This document shows positions 43,134-52,501 of a stretch of 64,000 nucleotides of DNA, one piece after another (within the stretch, counting starts at the first letter, position 1; every line of letters begins with the position of its first letter). The stretch covers positions 56,435 through 120,434 of the forward strand of contig NZ_JAETWB010000014.1 of NCBI RefSeq assembly GCF_016773205.1, written 5' to 3'. The position numbers and the translations under genes were made by a program. The DNA is from Belnapia arida. GTDB taxonomy: Bacteria; Pseudomonadota; Alphaproteobacteria; Acetobacterales; Acetobacteraceae. A model generated the notes under the pieces. That model was not told the DNA's origin and searched no databases. It saw nothing but the letters and a program-made list of their open reading frames with translations.

Positions 43134-45167
43134 CTAGCGGCGCAGCACCAGCGCGCCGTTCGCCTCCATCTCCACCGACCAGCCGGGCGGCACAAGGGTG
43201 GTGGCGTCGAGCTGGGTGACGATGGCGGGGCCGGAGAGGCGGTCGCCGGCGCCCATCGTGCCGCGGTCGTAGAGCGCCGCGTCCCGGCTACCGCCGACGA
43301 AATGCACGCGGTGGTGGCCGATGGGCGCGGCGCCCGTCCCGGGCGGGCGGGGGGCGGTGATGGTACCGGCCAGGGCGCCGGTCGCCTCCAGCCGCAGGGT
43401 GACCATCTCCACCGCGGTGCCGGGCAGCTCGAAGCCGTAGAGGGCGTGGTGGGCGGCGCCGAACGCGGCCGGGGCGCGCGCGGCGCCGGACCAGGGCACC
43501 GCCAGCTCGGAGCCCTGCCCGGCATAGCGCATCAGCACTACGCGGCGGGTGTGGCGGGCGGCGGGGGGCACCGCCTCCTCGGCGAACCAGGCTGTCGCCT
43601 CGGCCTTGAGCGCGGCGAAGGCGGCCTCCACGCCGGCGTCACCCGCCTCCCCGGCATGAAGGCTGCGGCTGAACTCGGCCTTCAGGTCGGCCGCCAGCAG
43701 CCCCTGGGCGCAGAGCACGCCCGGTGAGGGCGGCACCAGCACGGTGCGGATGCCGAGCAGGTCGGCCAGGGCACAGCCATGCAGCGGCCCGGCCCCGCCG
43801 AAGGGCACCAGCGCGAAGTCGCGCGGATCGTGCCCGCGCTCGACCGAGACCACGCGCACGGCGCCCACCATGTTGCTGTCAGCGATGGCAAGGATGCCGC
43901 GCGCGGCCTCGTGCAGGCCCATCCCCAGCGGCTCCGCCACGGAGCACCGCACCGCCGCCTCCGCGGCCGCGACGTCCAGCGCCATGCGGCCGCCGAGCAG
44001 ACGGGGCGGCAGGTGACCGAGCACGACATGGGCGTCCGTCACCGTCGCCTGGGTGCCGCCGCGGCCGTAGCAGGCCGGGCCGGGCATGGCGCCCGCGCTC
44101 GCCGGCCCGACCGCGAGCGCCCCGGCTGCCGTCACGCGGGCGAGGGAGCCGCCGCCGGCGCCGATCGTCACCATGTCCACCATGGGCAGGGGCAACGGCC
44201 AGTCGCCCACGCGGCCGCGCTGGGTCAGGGCGACCTCGCCGCCCTTCATCAGGCAGATATCCGCCGAGGTGCCGCCGATATCGACGGTGATGAAGTCGGG
44301 GAAGCCCGCCGCCTCCGCCATGGCGCGCGCGCCGACCACGCCGGCGGCCGGGCCGGAGAGGGCGGTGACGGCCGGCGCCCGGCGGATGGCCGCCGCGCCG
44401 GCGACGCCGCCGTTGGACTTCATCAGCAGCAGCGGGGCATCGATCGCGGCCGCGGCCAGCCGCCGCTCCAGCCGGCCGACATAGGTGGAGACGGCGGGCA
44501 TCACCTGGGCGTTCAGGATGGTGGCGAGGCTGCGCTCATACTCACGGACCACCGGCAGCACCTCGGAGGAGGCGGTGACGGCCAGATCCGGCAGGGCCTC
44601 GCGCAGTGCCGCGGCCACCCGGCGCTCATGCGCAGGGTTGGTGAAGGCGTGCAGCAGGCAGACGGCCACGGCCTGCACGCCCATCGCGCGGCAGGCCGCT
44701 ACGGCCTCGGCGAGGCTCGCCTCGTCGAGCGGGGTGAGGACGGAGCCGTCGGCGGCGATGCGCTCCGCCACCTCCACAACCCGCTCCGGCGGCACGGGGC
44801 GGGCGGGCTTGACCCAGGTGTAGAGGTTGGCGGCGCGCGGGATGTCCTGCCGCCCGATCTCCAGCACATGGCGGAAGCCGGCGGTGGTGACGAGGGCGGT
44901 GCGGGCCCCCTTCCCTTCCAGGATCAGGTTGGTCGCCACGGTCGTGCCATGCAGCACCCGCCCGATGCGCTGCGCCGGGAGGCCGGCCGCTTCCAGCGCC
45001 AGGGCTACGCCGGTGAGGAAGGCCTCCGAGGGGTCGGCGGGAGTGCTCGGGGTCTTCGCCGTCCAGGCCTGGCCGGTGGCGGCGTCCTGCAGGGTGATGT
45101 CGGTGAAGGTGCCGCCGATATCGACGGCGACCAGCAGGTCGCGGGCGGGCATCTCAGTCGAGGACAT
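43134..45167 (-). CDS. hyuA: Hydantoinase/oxoprolinase family protein, subunit A (HyuA-like)
   Basis: A 677-residue ASKHA-fold ATPase subunit. It starts with the phosphate-1 motif LLVAVDIGGTFTDITLQD, contains the adenosine-site block FITVDIGGTSADICLMKGGE and GAGGGSLARV, and has MSCxx-like metal residues further on. It acts with HyuB in ATP-dependent ring opening of 5-oxoproline, hydantoin, N-methylhydantoin or in acetone/acetophenone carboxylation. Its start overlaps the hyuB end by 14 bases. With a dipeptide-type importer upstream and an M20 hydrolase downstream, a cyclic amide substrate is most likely. Which amide is not determinable. Confidence 0.87.
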   Translation of the reverse strand: MSSTEMPARDLLVAVDIGGTFTDITLQDAATGQAWTAKTPSTPADPSEAFLTGVALALEAAGLPAQRIGRVLHGTTVATNLILEGKGARTALVTTAGFRHVLEIGRQDIPRAANLYTWVKPARPVPPERVVEVAERIAADGSVLTPLDEASLAEAVAACRAMGVQAVAVCLLHAFTNPAHERRVAAALREALPDLAVTASSEVLPVVREYERSLATILNAQVMPAVSTYVGRLERRLAAAAIDAPLLLMKSNGGVAGAAAIRRAPAVTALSGPAAGVVGARAMAEAAGFPDFITVDIGGTSADICLMKGGEVALTQRGRVGDWPLPLPMVDMVTIGAGGGSLARVTAAGALAVGPASAGAMPGPACYGRGGTQATVTDAHVVLGHLPPRLLGGRMALDVAAAEAAVRCSVAEPLGMGLHEAARGILAIADSNMVGAVRVVSVERGHDPRDFALVPFGGAGPLHGCALADLLGIRTVLVPPSPGVLCAQGLLAADLKAEFSRSLHAGEAGDAGVEAAFAALKAEATAWFAEEAVPPAARHTRRVVLMRYAGQGSELAVPWSGAARAPAAFGAAHHALYGFELPGTAVEMVTLRLEATGALAGTITAPRPPGTGAAPIGHHRVHFVGGSRDAALYDRGTMGAGDRLSGPAIVTQLDATTLVPPGWSVEMEANGALVLRR

Positions 45168-46926
45168 CGGCGTAGCTCCCGCGGTGGAAGGCCATGGTGG
45201 CGGGGCGGTCGGCGCGCAGCGCGGCGGTGGCGGGCGCGTCCACTGCGCCGTCGCGGATGACGACGCCGTAGTGAAGGCGCGCCGCCTCCAGGCTGACCAT
45301 GCCGCCGAGGACGTCGGCGAGGACGGCGGCCTCGGGGCGGTCGTAGGGATGGCCGCGCCCTCCCCCGCCGCCGGTCTCGATGCGCAGCACGTCGCCGCGC
45401 TTGAAGCGGTTGCCGTCGGAGAGCGGGCGGAGCGTGCGCTCGCCGGGCGTGCCGGGGTTCAGCACCACCCGGCCCGGGCCGCCGGAGAGGCCGCCATCGG
45501 CGCCCCAGGGCGGGTTCTCCACGCCGTCGATGCGGACGGAGAGCACCGCCTCCTCCGCCATCACCTCATACTCGCGCACCACGCCGCAGCCGCCGCGCCA
45601 GCGCCCCGGGCCGCCGCTGTCGCGGTTCAGCCCGTAATGGCGCATCCGCACGGGGTATTCGAGCTCGAGGAACTCGAGCGGGAAATTCTCCTGCGCAACG
45701 AAGTAGACGGCATCGATTCCGTCCGCGTCGTGGCGCGCGCCGTAGCCGACGCCGATGCCGTCGCTCAGCAGGAAGGGCGCGCCCGCCGCCATGCCGCGCA
45801 GCAGGATGATGACATAGGCCGCATGCGCCGCCGGCGCCCTTCCACCCGCCACCGAGACCAGCCCGTTCAGCGCCGCCAGCACGCGCATCATGGTCAGCCC
45901 ACGCATGCCGAGCGGCGCGGGGAAGCGCGGCTGCAGCAGCGAGCCCTCCCGCAGCCGCACCTCGTCGATGGCGCGCGGGCAGCCGGCATTCACCACCTGG
46001 GTCGGGTCGCCGCCGAGGAAGAGGAGGCCGAGCGCCATGCCCGGCACGTCGCGGTTCATCAGGAAATTCACCGGCCCCGGCGACTGGTCGTCGGTCGCCG
46101 TGGCGTCGATGATGAAGCGGTCCTCCGGCGTCCGCGTCAGGGAGAGGCGGATGCGGAAGGGGCCGTTGCCGTGGCCGTCGCTGTCGATGCGGTCGGTGAA
46201 GCTATGGGTGCCGACGGCGAAGGTCTCGCGCAGCCGGGCGCGCACCGTCGCCTCGGTGCGGGCGAGGAGCTGGGCCAGCGCATCGGCCAGGCGGTCGGGG
46301 CCGAAGCGCGCGGCCACCTCCCGCATCCGGGCCACGCCGAGCGCGACGCTGGCCATCAGCGCCCGCGCATCGCCCTGGACGAGGCCCGGGTAGCGGGAGT
46401 TGCGGTAGAAGATCTGCAACGCAGCCTCGTTCACCTCGCCGTCGCGGATCAGCCGCATCGGCGGGATGATGATGCCCTCCTGGAAGATGTCGGTGGCGTC
46501 GGGGCTGATGGAGCCGGCGCGCAGCCCGCCGATATCGGCGAAATGCGCCCAGCCCATCACGAAGGCCACGCGCCGTCCCTCGAGGAAGACCGGCGCCAGG
46601 AAGACCTGGTCGTTGGAATGGCTGACCGCGCCGCCGCTCTCGTAGCAGTCGTTGTACCAGTAGAGGTCGCCCTCGCGCATCGTTCCGATCGGGAAGCGGC
46701 GGAAGACCGGGCCGGTGATGTCGCCGAAGACCGGCACGTTGGAGCCGACGGCCATGACGCCCTCCGCGTCGAAGAGCGCGGTGTAGAAGTCCTTCTTCTC
46801 GCGGATGAAGGCGGACATGGCGGTGCGCTCGACCAGCGCCTCCATCTCCGCCTGGGCGGCGCGGATGGCGCCGCGCACGATCTCGAGGGTCACGGCGTCG
46901 CAGCGCGCGGGCGGGGCGTGGTCCAT
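45154..46926 (-). CDS. hyuB: Hydantoinase/oxoprolinase family protein, subunit B (HyuB-like)
   Basis: A 590-residue partner subunit. It starts DAVTLEIVRGAIRAAQAEME and has the conserved blocks AMSAFIREKKDFYTALFDAE, DLYWYNDCYESGGAVSHSND and GWAHFADIGGLRAGSISPDA, which provide the metal-binding site, with GRGHPYDRPEAAVLADVLGG at the end. It completes the HyuAB complex. It lies 20 bases downstream of the DppF-like gene. Confidence 0.9.
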   Translation of the reverse strand: MDHAPPARCDAVTLEIVRGAIRAAQAEMEALVERTAMSAFIREKKDFYTALFDAEGVMAVGSNVPVFGDITGPVFRRFPIGTMREGDLYWYNDCYESGGAVSHSNDQVFLAPVFLEGRRVAFVMGWAHFADIGGLRAGSISPDATDIFQEGIIIPPMRLIRDGEVNEAALQIFYRNSRYPGLVQGDARALMASVALGVARMREVAARFGPDRLADALAQLLARTEATVRARLRETFAVGTHSFTDRIDSDGHGNGPFRIRLSLTRTPEDRFIIDATATDDQSPGPVNFLMNRDVPGMALGLLFLGGDPTQVVNAGCPRAIDEVRLREGSLLQPRFPAPLGMRGLTMMRVLAALNGLVSVAGGRAPAAHAAYVIILLRGMAAGAPFLLSDGIGVGYGARHDADGIDAVYFVAQENFPLEFLELEYPVRMRHYGLNRDSGGPGRWRGGCGVVREYEVMAEEAVLSVRIDGVENPPWGADGGLSGGPGRVVLNPGTPGERTLRPLSDGNRFKRGDVLRIETGGGGGRGHPYDRPEAAVLADVLGGMVSLEAARLHYGVVIRDGAVDAPATAALRADRPATMAFHRGSYADVLD

Positions 46927-46946
46927 GGCGTGTCCTCGCTGATTGG

Positions 46947-47948
46947 TCAGGCGGGCTGCATCGCGGGGTCGTCGGCGCCGGCGATCTCGCGCCAGCGCAG
47001 GCAGGCATTCTCGCCGCGGCCGTCCTGTTCCAGCGCCGGGTCCACCTCGCGGCAGCGCGGCTGGGCATGGGGGCAGCGGGGCGAGAAGGCGCAGCCCGGC
47101 GGCAGGCGTGCGGCGCTGGGCGGCTCGCCCGGCGGCACGGGGGCGCGTGGCCGGGTCTCCGGCGCGAGGCTCGGCGAGGCGGCAAGCAGGGCGCGGGTAT
47201 AGGGATGGCGCGGATGGGCGAAGACCTCGGCGGCCGAGGCCAGCTCCACCACCCGGCCGAGATACATGATCGCCACCCGGTCACAGAAGCGCCGCACCAC
47301 GGAGAGGTCGTGGGAGATGAAGACGTAGGTCAGGCCGTAGCGGCGCCGCAGCTCTGTCAGCAGGTTCAGCACCATGGCCTGGACGGACATGTCGAGGCCG
47401 GAGGTCGGCTCGTCGAGGATCACCACGCGCGGCCGCAGCGCCAGGATGCGGGCCAGGGCCACGCGGCGGAGCTGCCCTCCGGAGAATTCATGCGGGTAGC
47501 GGGGCCGCGCGCTGGCATCCAGGCCGACCGCGGCCAGCACCTCGTCGATCCGCGCCCGGCGCTCGGCCGCGTCGCGCACGCCCTGCACCGCCAGCGCCTC
47601 CTCCAGCGTGCGGCCGATGCTCCACCAGGGATCGAGCGCCGCGCCGGCATCCTGGTGGACGTAGTGGACGGCGTTGCGCGCCCGCCGGGCGGCGCGGGGG
47701 TCGAGCCCGCTCACCACCGCGCCGTCCAGCCGGATCTCGCCGCGGCTTTCCCGCTGCAGCCCGAGCATGGTCCGCCCCAGCGTCGTCTTGCCACAGCCGG
47801 ACTCGCCCACCACGCCGAGGATCTCGCCCTCCGCCAGGTCGAGGCTGACGCCGCGCACGGCCTGCACCGGCGGCACTGAGGCACGCAGCCATCGCCTGCG
47901 GCCGCCGAGGCTCACCGCCACGTCGCGCAGCGCAAGGATCGGCGTCAC
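46947..47948 (-). CDS. Dipeptide-type ABC transporter ATP-binding protein (DppF/OppF-like)
   Basis: A 333-residue motor subunit with Walker A GESGCGKTT, signature FSGGQLRRVALARIL and Walker B VVILDEPTSGLD, plus the C-terminal OppF/DppF extension with cysteines in LPPGCAFSPRCPHAQPRCRE (iron-sulfur-like region). It overlaps the DppD-like gene by 4 bases. It powers import of a peptide-like solute with DppBCD. Confidence 0.92.
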   Translation of the reverse strand: MTPILALRDVAVSLGGRRRWLRASVPPVQAVRGVSLDLAEGEILGVVGESGCGKTTLGRTMLGLQRESRGEIRLDGAVVSGLDPRAARRARNAVHYVHQDAGAALDPWWSIGRTLEEALAVQGVRDAAERRARIDEVLAAVGLDASARPRYPHEFSGGQLRRVALARILALRPRVVILDEPTSGLDMSVQAMVLNLLTELRRRYGLTYVFISHDLSVVRRFCDRVAIMYLGRVVELASAAEVFAHPRHPYTRALLAASPSLAPETRPRAPVPPGEPPSAARLPPGCAFSPRCPHAQPRCREVDPALEQDGRGENACLRWREIAGADDPAMQPA

Positions 47949-48928
47949 GACACGGCCTCCACGGGCACCGGATCGTAGAGGATGCAGTCCACCGCCCGCC
48001 CCGACGCGGCGGCACGCGGCTGCGGCGCACGGGCGGGGCAGCCCTGCCGCGCCTCCGGGCAGCGCGGCGCGAAGCGGCAGCCAGGTGGGGCGCGCAGCGG
48101 CGAGGGCACGGCGCCGGGGATGCCGACGAACCCCTCCGAACGGTCCGGGTGGCAGGCCAGCAGCGCGCGGGTATAGGGATGCATCGGGCTGCCCAGCACC
48201 GCCCGCGCCAGGCCCGTCTCCACCGACTGCCCGGCATAGATGACGCAGAGGTCGTCGCAGAGCTCGGCCACCACGCCGAGATCATGGGTGACGAAGAGCA
48301 TGGAGACGCCGGTCTCCTCCACCAGCTCGCGCAGCAGCAGCAGGATCTGCTGCTGCGTCGTGACGTCGAGCGCCGTGGTCGGCTCGTCCGCCACCACCAG
48401 CCGCGGCGCGCAGGCAAGAGCGGCGGCGATCAGCAGGCGCTGCCGCTGGCCGCCAGAGAATTGATGGGGATAACGGTCGAGCGCCGCCTCGGCATCCGGC
48501 AGCTGCACGCGGCGCAGCAGGCGCACCAGCTCCGCCCGGTGGTCCTGCCGCGTGCCGTGGCGGTGGCGGCGCATCGTCTCCAGCAGCTGCGCGCCCACGG
48601 TGAAGACCGGGTTGAGCGCAAGATACGGGTCCTGCGGGATGAAGCTGATGCGGCTGCCGCGGACCTGCCGGTTCAGCTCGGCCTCGGAGAAGGCGAGCAG
48701 GTCCTCGCCCTCGAACATCACCCGCCCGCCGCCGACCTGCGCGCCGCGCGGCAGGATGCCGAGGATGGTGCGGATCAGCGTGGACTTGCCGCATCCGGAT
48801 TCGCCGACGACACCGAGGATGCGCCCCGTCTCCAGCCGGAAGGCGATGTGGTCGAGGATGCGCGCCATCCCCTCATCGCCGCGGATGGCGACGCGCAGCG
48901 CCTCTACCTCCAGCACCGGCATGGCCAT
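47945..48928 (-). CDS. Dipeptide-type ABC transporter ATP-binding protein (DppD/OppD-like)
   Basis: A 327-residue motor subunit. ATG 48928 ([20 protein letters not shown]) overlaps the DppC stop as ATGA; the open frame upstream is inside dppC and is rejected. Walker [10 protein letters not shown], signature [15 protein letters not shown], Walker [13 protein letters not shown], and the cysteine-rich end [20 protein letters not shown] are canonical for the group. Confidence 0.92.
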   Translation of the reverse strand: MAMPVLEVEALRVAIRGDEGMARILDHIAFRLETGRILGVVGESGCGKSTLIRTILGILPRGAQVGGGRVMFEGEDLLAFSEAELNRQVRGSRISFIPQDPYLALNPVFTVGAQLLETMRRHRHGTRQDHRAELVRLLRRVQLPDAEAALDRYPHQFSGGQRQRLLIAAALACAPRLVVADEPTTALDVTTQQQILLLLRELVEETGVSMLFVTHDLGVVAELCDDLCVIYAGQSVETGLARAVLGSPMHPYTRALLACHPDRSEGFVGIPGAVPSPLRAPPGCRFAPRCPEARQGCPARAPQPRAAASGRAVDCILYDPVPVEAVS

Positions 48929-49767
48929 CAGCGGGACCGCCGCAGGCGCGGGTCGACGAGGTCCCGCAGCCCGTCGCCCAGCAGGTTGAAGCCCAGCACG
49001 GCGACGAGGATGGCGAGGCCGGGGAAGGTGGCGAACCACCAGGCATTGGGCAGGTAACTCCGGCTCTGCGCCACGGCCAGGCCCCAATCCGGGTCGGGCG
49101 GCGTGGCGCCCATGCCGAGGAAGCCCAGCACGGCCGCGACGAGGATGGTGAAGCCGAGGCCGATGGTGGCGCGCACGATGATGGGCGAGAGGATGTTGGG
49201 CAGGATGTGCAGGAACAGGATGCGCGGCGTCGAAGCACCGATGCCCTGCAGCGCATCCACGAACAGCGCGTTGCGCAGCCGCTGCGTCTCGGTATGCACG
49301 ATGCGGGTGAAAAAGGGCCAGTAGGTCAGCGCCAGCGCCAGCATCGCACTCTCGACCGAGGGGCCGAGCAGCTGCGCCAGGGCCAGGGCGAGGATCAACT
49401 GCGGCAGGGCGAGGAAGACATCCGTGACCCGCATGATGGCCTCGGAGAGGATGCCCCGCCCGTAGCCCGCGACCAGGCCGAGGGGCACGCCGATCGCCAT
49501 GGCGGCACCCACCACCGCCAGCGACACCTTCAGCGCCCCGCGCGCGCCGAGGATGACGCGCGAGAGGATGTCACGCCCGAGATTGTCGGTGCCGAAGGGA
49601 AAGGCGGCGCTAGGCGGCCGCAGCCGGCGCAGCAGATGGGAGGCCGCGGCATCTTCCGGATAGGGCGCGATCCAGGGGCCGAAGATCGCCAACAGGACGA
49701 CGCCGAGCACGATCACGGCGCCGAGGACGGCGGGTATGTCGCGCAGGAACTTGCGGAGGACGAGCAT
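48928..49767 (-). CDS. Dipeptide-type ABC transporter permease (DppC/OppC-like)
   Basis: A 279-residue permease with an N-terminal helix (LGAVIVLGVVLLAIFGPWIA) and five helices after the FPFGTDNLGRDILSRVILGA signature loop. The EAA-type loop is FVDALQGIGASTPRILFLHI. Start and stop overlap neighbours (dppB stop and dppD start) by one and one base. It forms the channel with DppB. Confidence 0.92.
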   Translation of the reverse strand: MLVLRKFLRDIPAVLGAVIVLGVVLLAIFGPWIAPYPEDAAASHLLRRLRPPSAAFPFGTDNLGRDILSRVILGARGALKVSLAVVGAAMAIGVPLGLVAGYGRGILSEAIMRVTDVFLALPQLILALALAQLLGPSVESAMLALALTYWPFFTRIVHTETQRLRNALFVDALQGIGASTPRILFLHILPNILSPIIVRATIGLGFTILVAAVLGFLGMGATPPDPDWGLAVAQSRSYLPNAWWFATFPGLAILVAVLGFNLLGDGLRDLVDPRLRRSR

Positions 49768-50777
49768 CAGGCGCGGTCCCGCAGCCGCGGGTCGATCAGG
49801 GCGTGCGCCACATCGGTCAGGATGTTCACCACCGCATAGATCAGCCCCACCAGCAGCGTGACGGCCAGCATCACCTTCGAATCAGCCGTCAGGATGGCCT
49901 GCACGGTGTAGCTGCCGATGCCGGGCCAGTCGTAGATGGACTCGACCACCACAGCCCCCGCGATCAGCCCGCCGAAGAGCAGCCCAATCTGCGTGACGGT
50001 CGCCGCCACGGAGTTGCGCAGCACGTAGATCCAGACCAGCCGCCGCGGCGCATAGCCCGAGGCGCGCTCGTAGAAGACGAAGTCCTTCTGCAGCGTGTCG
50101 AGCACGCCCGCCCGGGTGAAGCGCGTGATCGTCGCCAACCCGCCGAGGGAGAGGGTGACGGCCGGCAGTACCAGATGCCGCAGCGCGTCCGCGAACAGAT
50201 CGAAGCGGCCAACGAGGAGGCTGTCGAGCAGCAGGAAGCCGGTGGGCCCCGGGGGCGGCGTCAGCCCGGCGCTGAGCTGCCCGCGCAAGGGCAGCCAGCC
50301 CAGCTGCATGGCAAAGAGCATCTGCAGCATGATGGCCAGCCAGAAGGCCGCGATGGCGACCCCGGCCACCGAGACCACGCGCAGCACGAAATCCGGCCAG
50401 CGATTGTGGTTCACCGCAGCCAGTACGCCGAGCGGCACGCCGAGGCCGACCGAGATCAGCAGCGCCGCCATGGTCAGCTCCAGCGTGGCCGGCAGGCGTT
50501 GAGCGATGTCCTCCGCAACGGGCCGGCTGGAGAACTGGCTCTGGCCGAAATCCAGCCGCGCCACGCCCTCGAGGTAACGCAGGAACTGCACATGGATCGG
50601 CTGGTCCAGACCATAGCTGCGGCGGATCGCCTCGATCTGCGCCGGGGTGGCATTGTCGCCGGCGAGCGCCACGGCCGGATCGGCCGGGACCATGCGGATC
50701 AGCAGGAAGCAGACGATCAGCAGGCCGAGCAGCGAGGGCAGCACCAGCAGCACCCGCCGCAGAACGAAACCCGCCAT
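49767..50777 (-). CDS. Dipeptide-type ABC transporter permease (DppB/OppB-like)
   Basis: A 336-residue permease. The N-terminal helix VLLVLPSLLGLLIVCFLLIR is followed by the family blocks MVPADPAVALAGDNATPAQI and SYGLDQPIHVQFLRYLEGVA, and the EAA loop YERASGYAPRRLVWIYVLRN. It lies one base downstream of the binding-protein stop. Confidence 0.92.
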   Translation of the reverse strand: MAGFVLRRVLLVLPSLLGLLIVCFLLIRMVPADPAVALAGDNATPAQIEAIRRSYGLDQPIHVQFLRYLEGVARLDFGQSQFSSRPVAEDIAQRLPATLELTMAALLISVGLGVPLGVLAAVNHNRWPDFVLRVVSVAGVAIAAFWLAIMLQMLFAMQLGWLPLRGQLSAGLTPPPGPTGFLLLDSLLVGRFDLFADALRHLVLPAVTLSLGGLATITRFTRAGVLDTLQKDFVFYERASGYAPRRLVWIYVLRNSVAATVTQIGLLFGGLIAGAVVVESIYDWPGIGSYTVQAILTADSKVMLAVTLLVGLIYAVVNILTDVAHALIDPRLRDRA

Positions 50778-50778
50778 G

Positions 50779-52362
50779 TCAGCCCTTCAGCTGGAGCCAG
50801 CGCAACTCCGACCCGCCGCCGGCGGGGCAGAAGCGATAGCCGGAGAGGCGGTTGGAGACGCCGCGCAGCTCAACCGTGTTGTAGACCCAGATATCGGCGC
50901 AGTCCGCCATGACGCGGCGCGTCGCCTCCTCATAGAGCGGGGCGCGCTCTGCCTGCTTCACCAGCCCGCGCGCCCGGCCGAGCAGCGCGTCCACCTCCGG
51001 GTTCTTGTACCAGGAGGAGGCCTTCCAGGTGCCGTGGAACTGGCTATCGTACATCTGGCCGACCCAGTTCTCGGGATCGACGAAATAGGTGCTGACCCAG
51101 TGGATCCACATGTCGGGCGAGGTCTCGGCCGAACCGGTGGATGTCACGATGTTGGCCCAGGTATCGGTCACGATGCGCAGGTTCACGCCGATCGACTGCA
51201 GGTCGCTCTGAAAGAGCTGCGCCGCCTGGTTGGTCTGTTCGAGCTGCGACTGGATGTGGATGCGAATCGGCTGGCGGATGTTCACGCCATCGGCTTGTGC
51301 GGCGCGGAGAAAGTTGCGCGCCTTGCCCAGGTCGTAGTCATAGCCCGCCGCATCCTTCGGCACGCCCCAGAGCGGGTTGGGCATGGGGCCGGCGTTGCGG
51401 TCGGCATAGCCCTTAAGGATTTCCTTGATGAATCCGTCGTAATTGAAAGCGTGCGCCATCGCCTTGCGGAAGTTCAGGTTGTTGAACGGCGCCCGCGCAT
51501 TGTTCATGCGGATGACGAAGGTCCGCAGGGAGGAGTGCCGCTCCACTCGCGCCACGCGGCTCGACTGGATCTGCTCCACCTGGTCCGTCGGCAGATAGCT
51601 GTCGGTCCAGTCGATCGAGCCATTCATCAGGCCGAGCACGCCCGTGGAGGTCTCCCGTGCCGTGCGCATCGCCACGCGGGCGACAGGCGAAGGATTGTCG
51701 GACCAACCCCAGAAGTGGCCCTCGAAGCGCTGCATGCCCAGCCGCTCGTTCGGCGTCAGCGTGCCCGGCACGAAGGAGTAGGCGCCGGAGCCTGCCTCGT
51801 TGCTGGCGAGCCATGCGGCACCGTGATCCCCGCCCTTCTCGTTGGCCTGGACGAGTTTGGCGTTGACGATGGCCACGATCGGGATGGCCGCCAGGAAGGG
51901 GCCATAGGGCCGGTCCAGCCGGAAGCGCACGGTGAGTGGGTCGGGCGCCGTGACGTTACCCGGCTTCAGGATGGGCAGGAAGGCGCTGGCCGGTGCCTTG
52001 TTCAGCGCCAGCACGCGCTGGAAGCTGTAGACCACATCGGCCGCGGTCAGCGGGCTGCCATCGTGGAAGGTCACGCCAGGGCGGAGCTTGAACTCCCAGT
52101 CCAGTCCATCCTCCGACGAGGCATGCCCAGTGGCGAGCCAGGGCTCGAGCACCGGCGGATTGTTCTGGTACCTGTACAGCCCGTCATAGGTGTTAAGGGC
52201 ATAGCCCATCATCGGCACGTCGAAGATCTGGTGCGGGTCGAGGTTCTGCGGCTGCCCGTCCGAGCGCACCATCAGACCCGGCGTCGCCGCCCCCGCCCGG
52301 GCCGGCGCAGCGATCAAGGTTGCGAGGGTCAGTGCCGCGTAGTTCCGTCTGGTAAGCTCCAC
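50779..52362 (-). CDS. Dipeptide/oligopeptide-type ABC substrate-binding protein (SBP_bac_5)
   Basis: A 527-residue periplasmic receptor. GTG 52362 is used because GGCGGAGAAC precedes it and it yields a leader (VELTRRNYAALTLATLIAAP, cleaved near ARAGAA); the open frame extends upstream to 52437 without a site. SBP_bac_5 blocks are TYDGLYRYQNNPPVLEPWLA, DWEFKLRPGVTFHDGSPLTA and AMAHAFNYDGFIKEILKGYA. It is the first gene of the operon that runs to 41728. The ligand is probably an amide- or peptide-like molecule that HyuAB and the M20 hydrolase process. Confidence 0.88.
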   Translation of the reverse strand: MELTRRNYAALTLATLIAAPARAGAATPGLMVRSDGQPQNLDPHQIFDVPMMGYALNTYDGLYRYQNNPPVLEPWLATGHASSEDGLDWEFKLRPGVTFHDGSPLTAADVVYSFQRVLALNKAPASAFLPILKPGNVTAPDPLTVRFRLDRPYGPFLAAIPIVAIVNAKLVQANEKGGDHGAAWLASNEAGSGAYSFVPGTLTPNERLGMQRFEGHFWGWSDNPSPVARVAMRTARETSTGVLGLMNGSIDWTDSYLPTDQVEQIQSSRVARVERHSSLRTFVIRMNNARAPFNNLNFRKAMAHAFNYDGFIKEILKGYADRNAGPMPNPLWGVPKDAAGYDYDLGKARNFLRAAQADGVNIRQPIRIHIQSQLEQTNQAAQLFQSDLQSIGVNLRIVTDTWANIVTSTGSAETSPDMWIHWVSTYFVDPENWVGQMYDSQFHGTWKASSWYKNPEVDALLGRARGLVKQAERAPLYEEATRRVMADCADIWVYNTVELRGVSNRLSGYRFCPAGGGSELRWLQLKG

Positions 52363-52501
52363 CGTTCTCCGCCCCCTGCTGCCTCGCCGCCGGAGCCTTG
52401 CAAAGGCCAGGCCAGTGACGGGCGCGGCAGCTGGCACGGGTTTCGCTCACCCATGACGATCGCGGCACGAAAGGCCGCCGCCACGCCGTGAAGGAAACGA
52501 C
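52363..52501. promoter_or_regulatory. Divergent promoter region
   Basis: 139 bp between the start codons of the peptide receptor and of the flavin monooxygenase. An imperfect palindrome GCCTT-gca-AAGGC lies at 52395-52407, about mid-way, and could be a shared operator. No regulator gene is adjacent. GAAGGA precedes ATG 52502. Confidence 0.4.
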
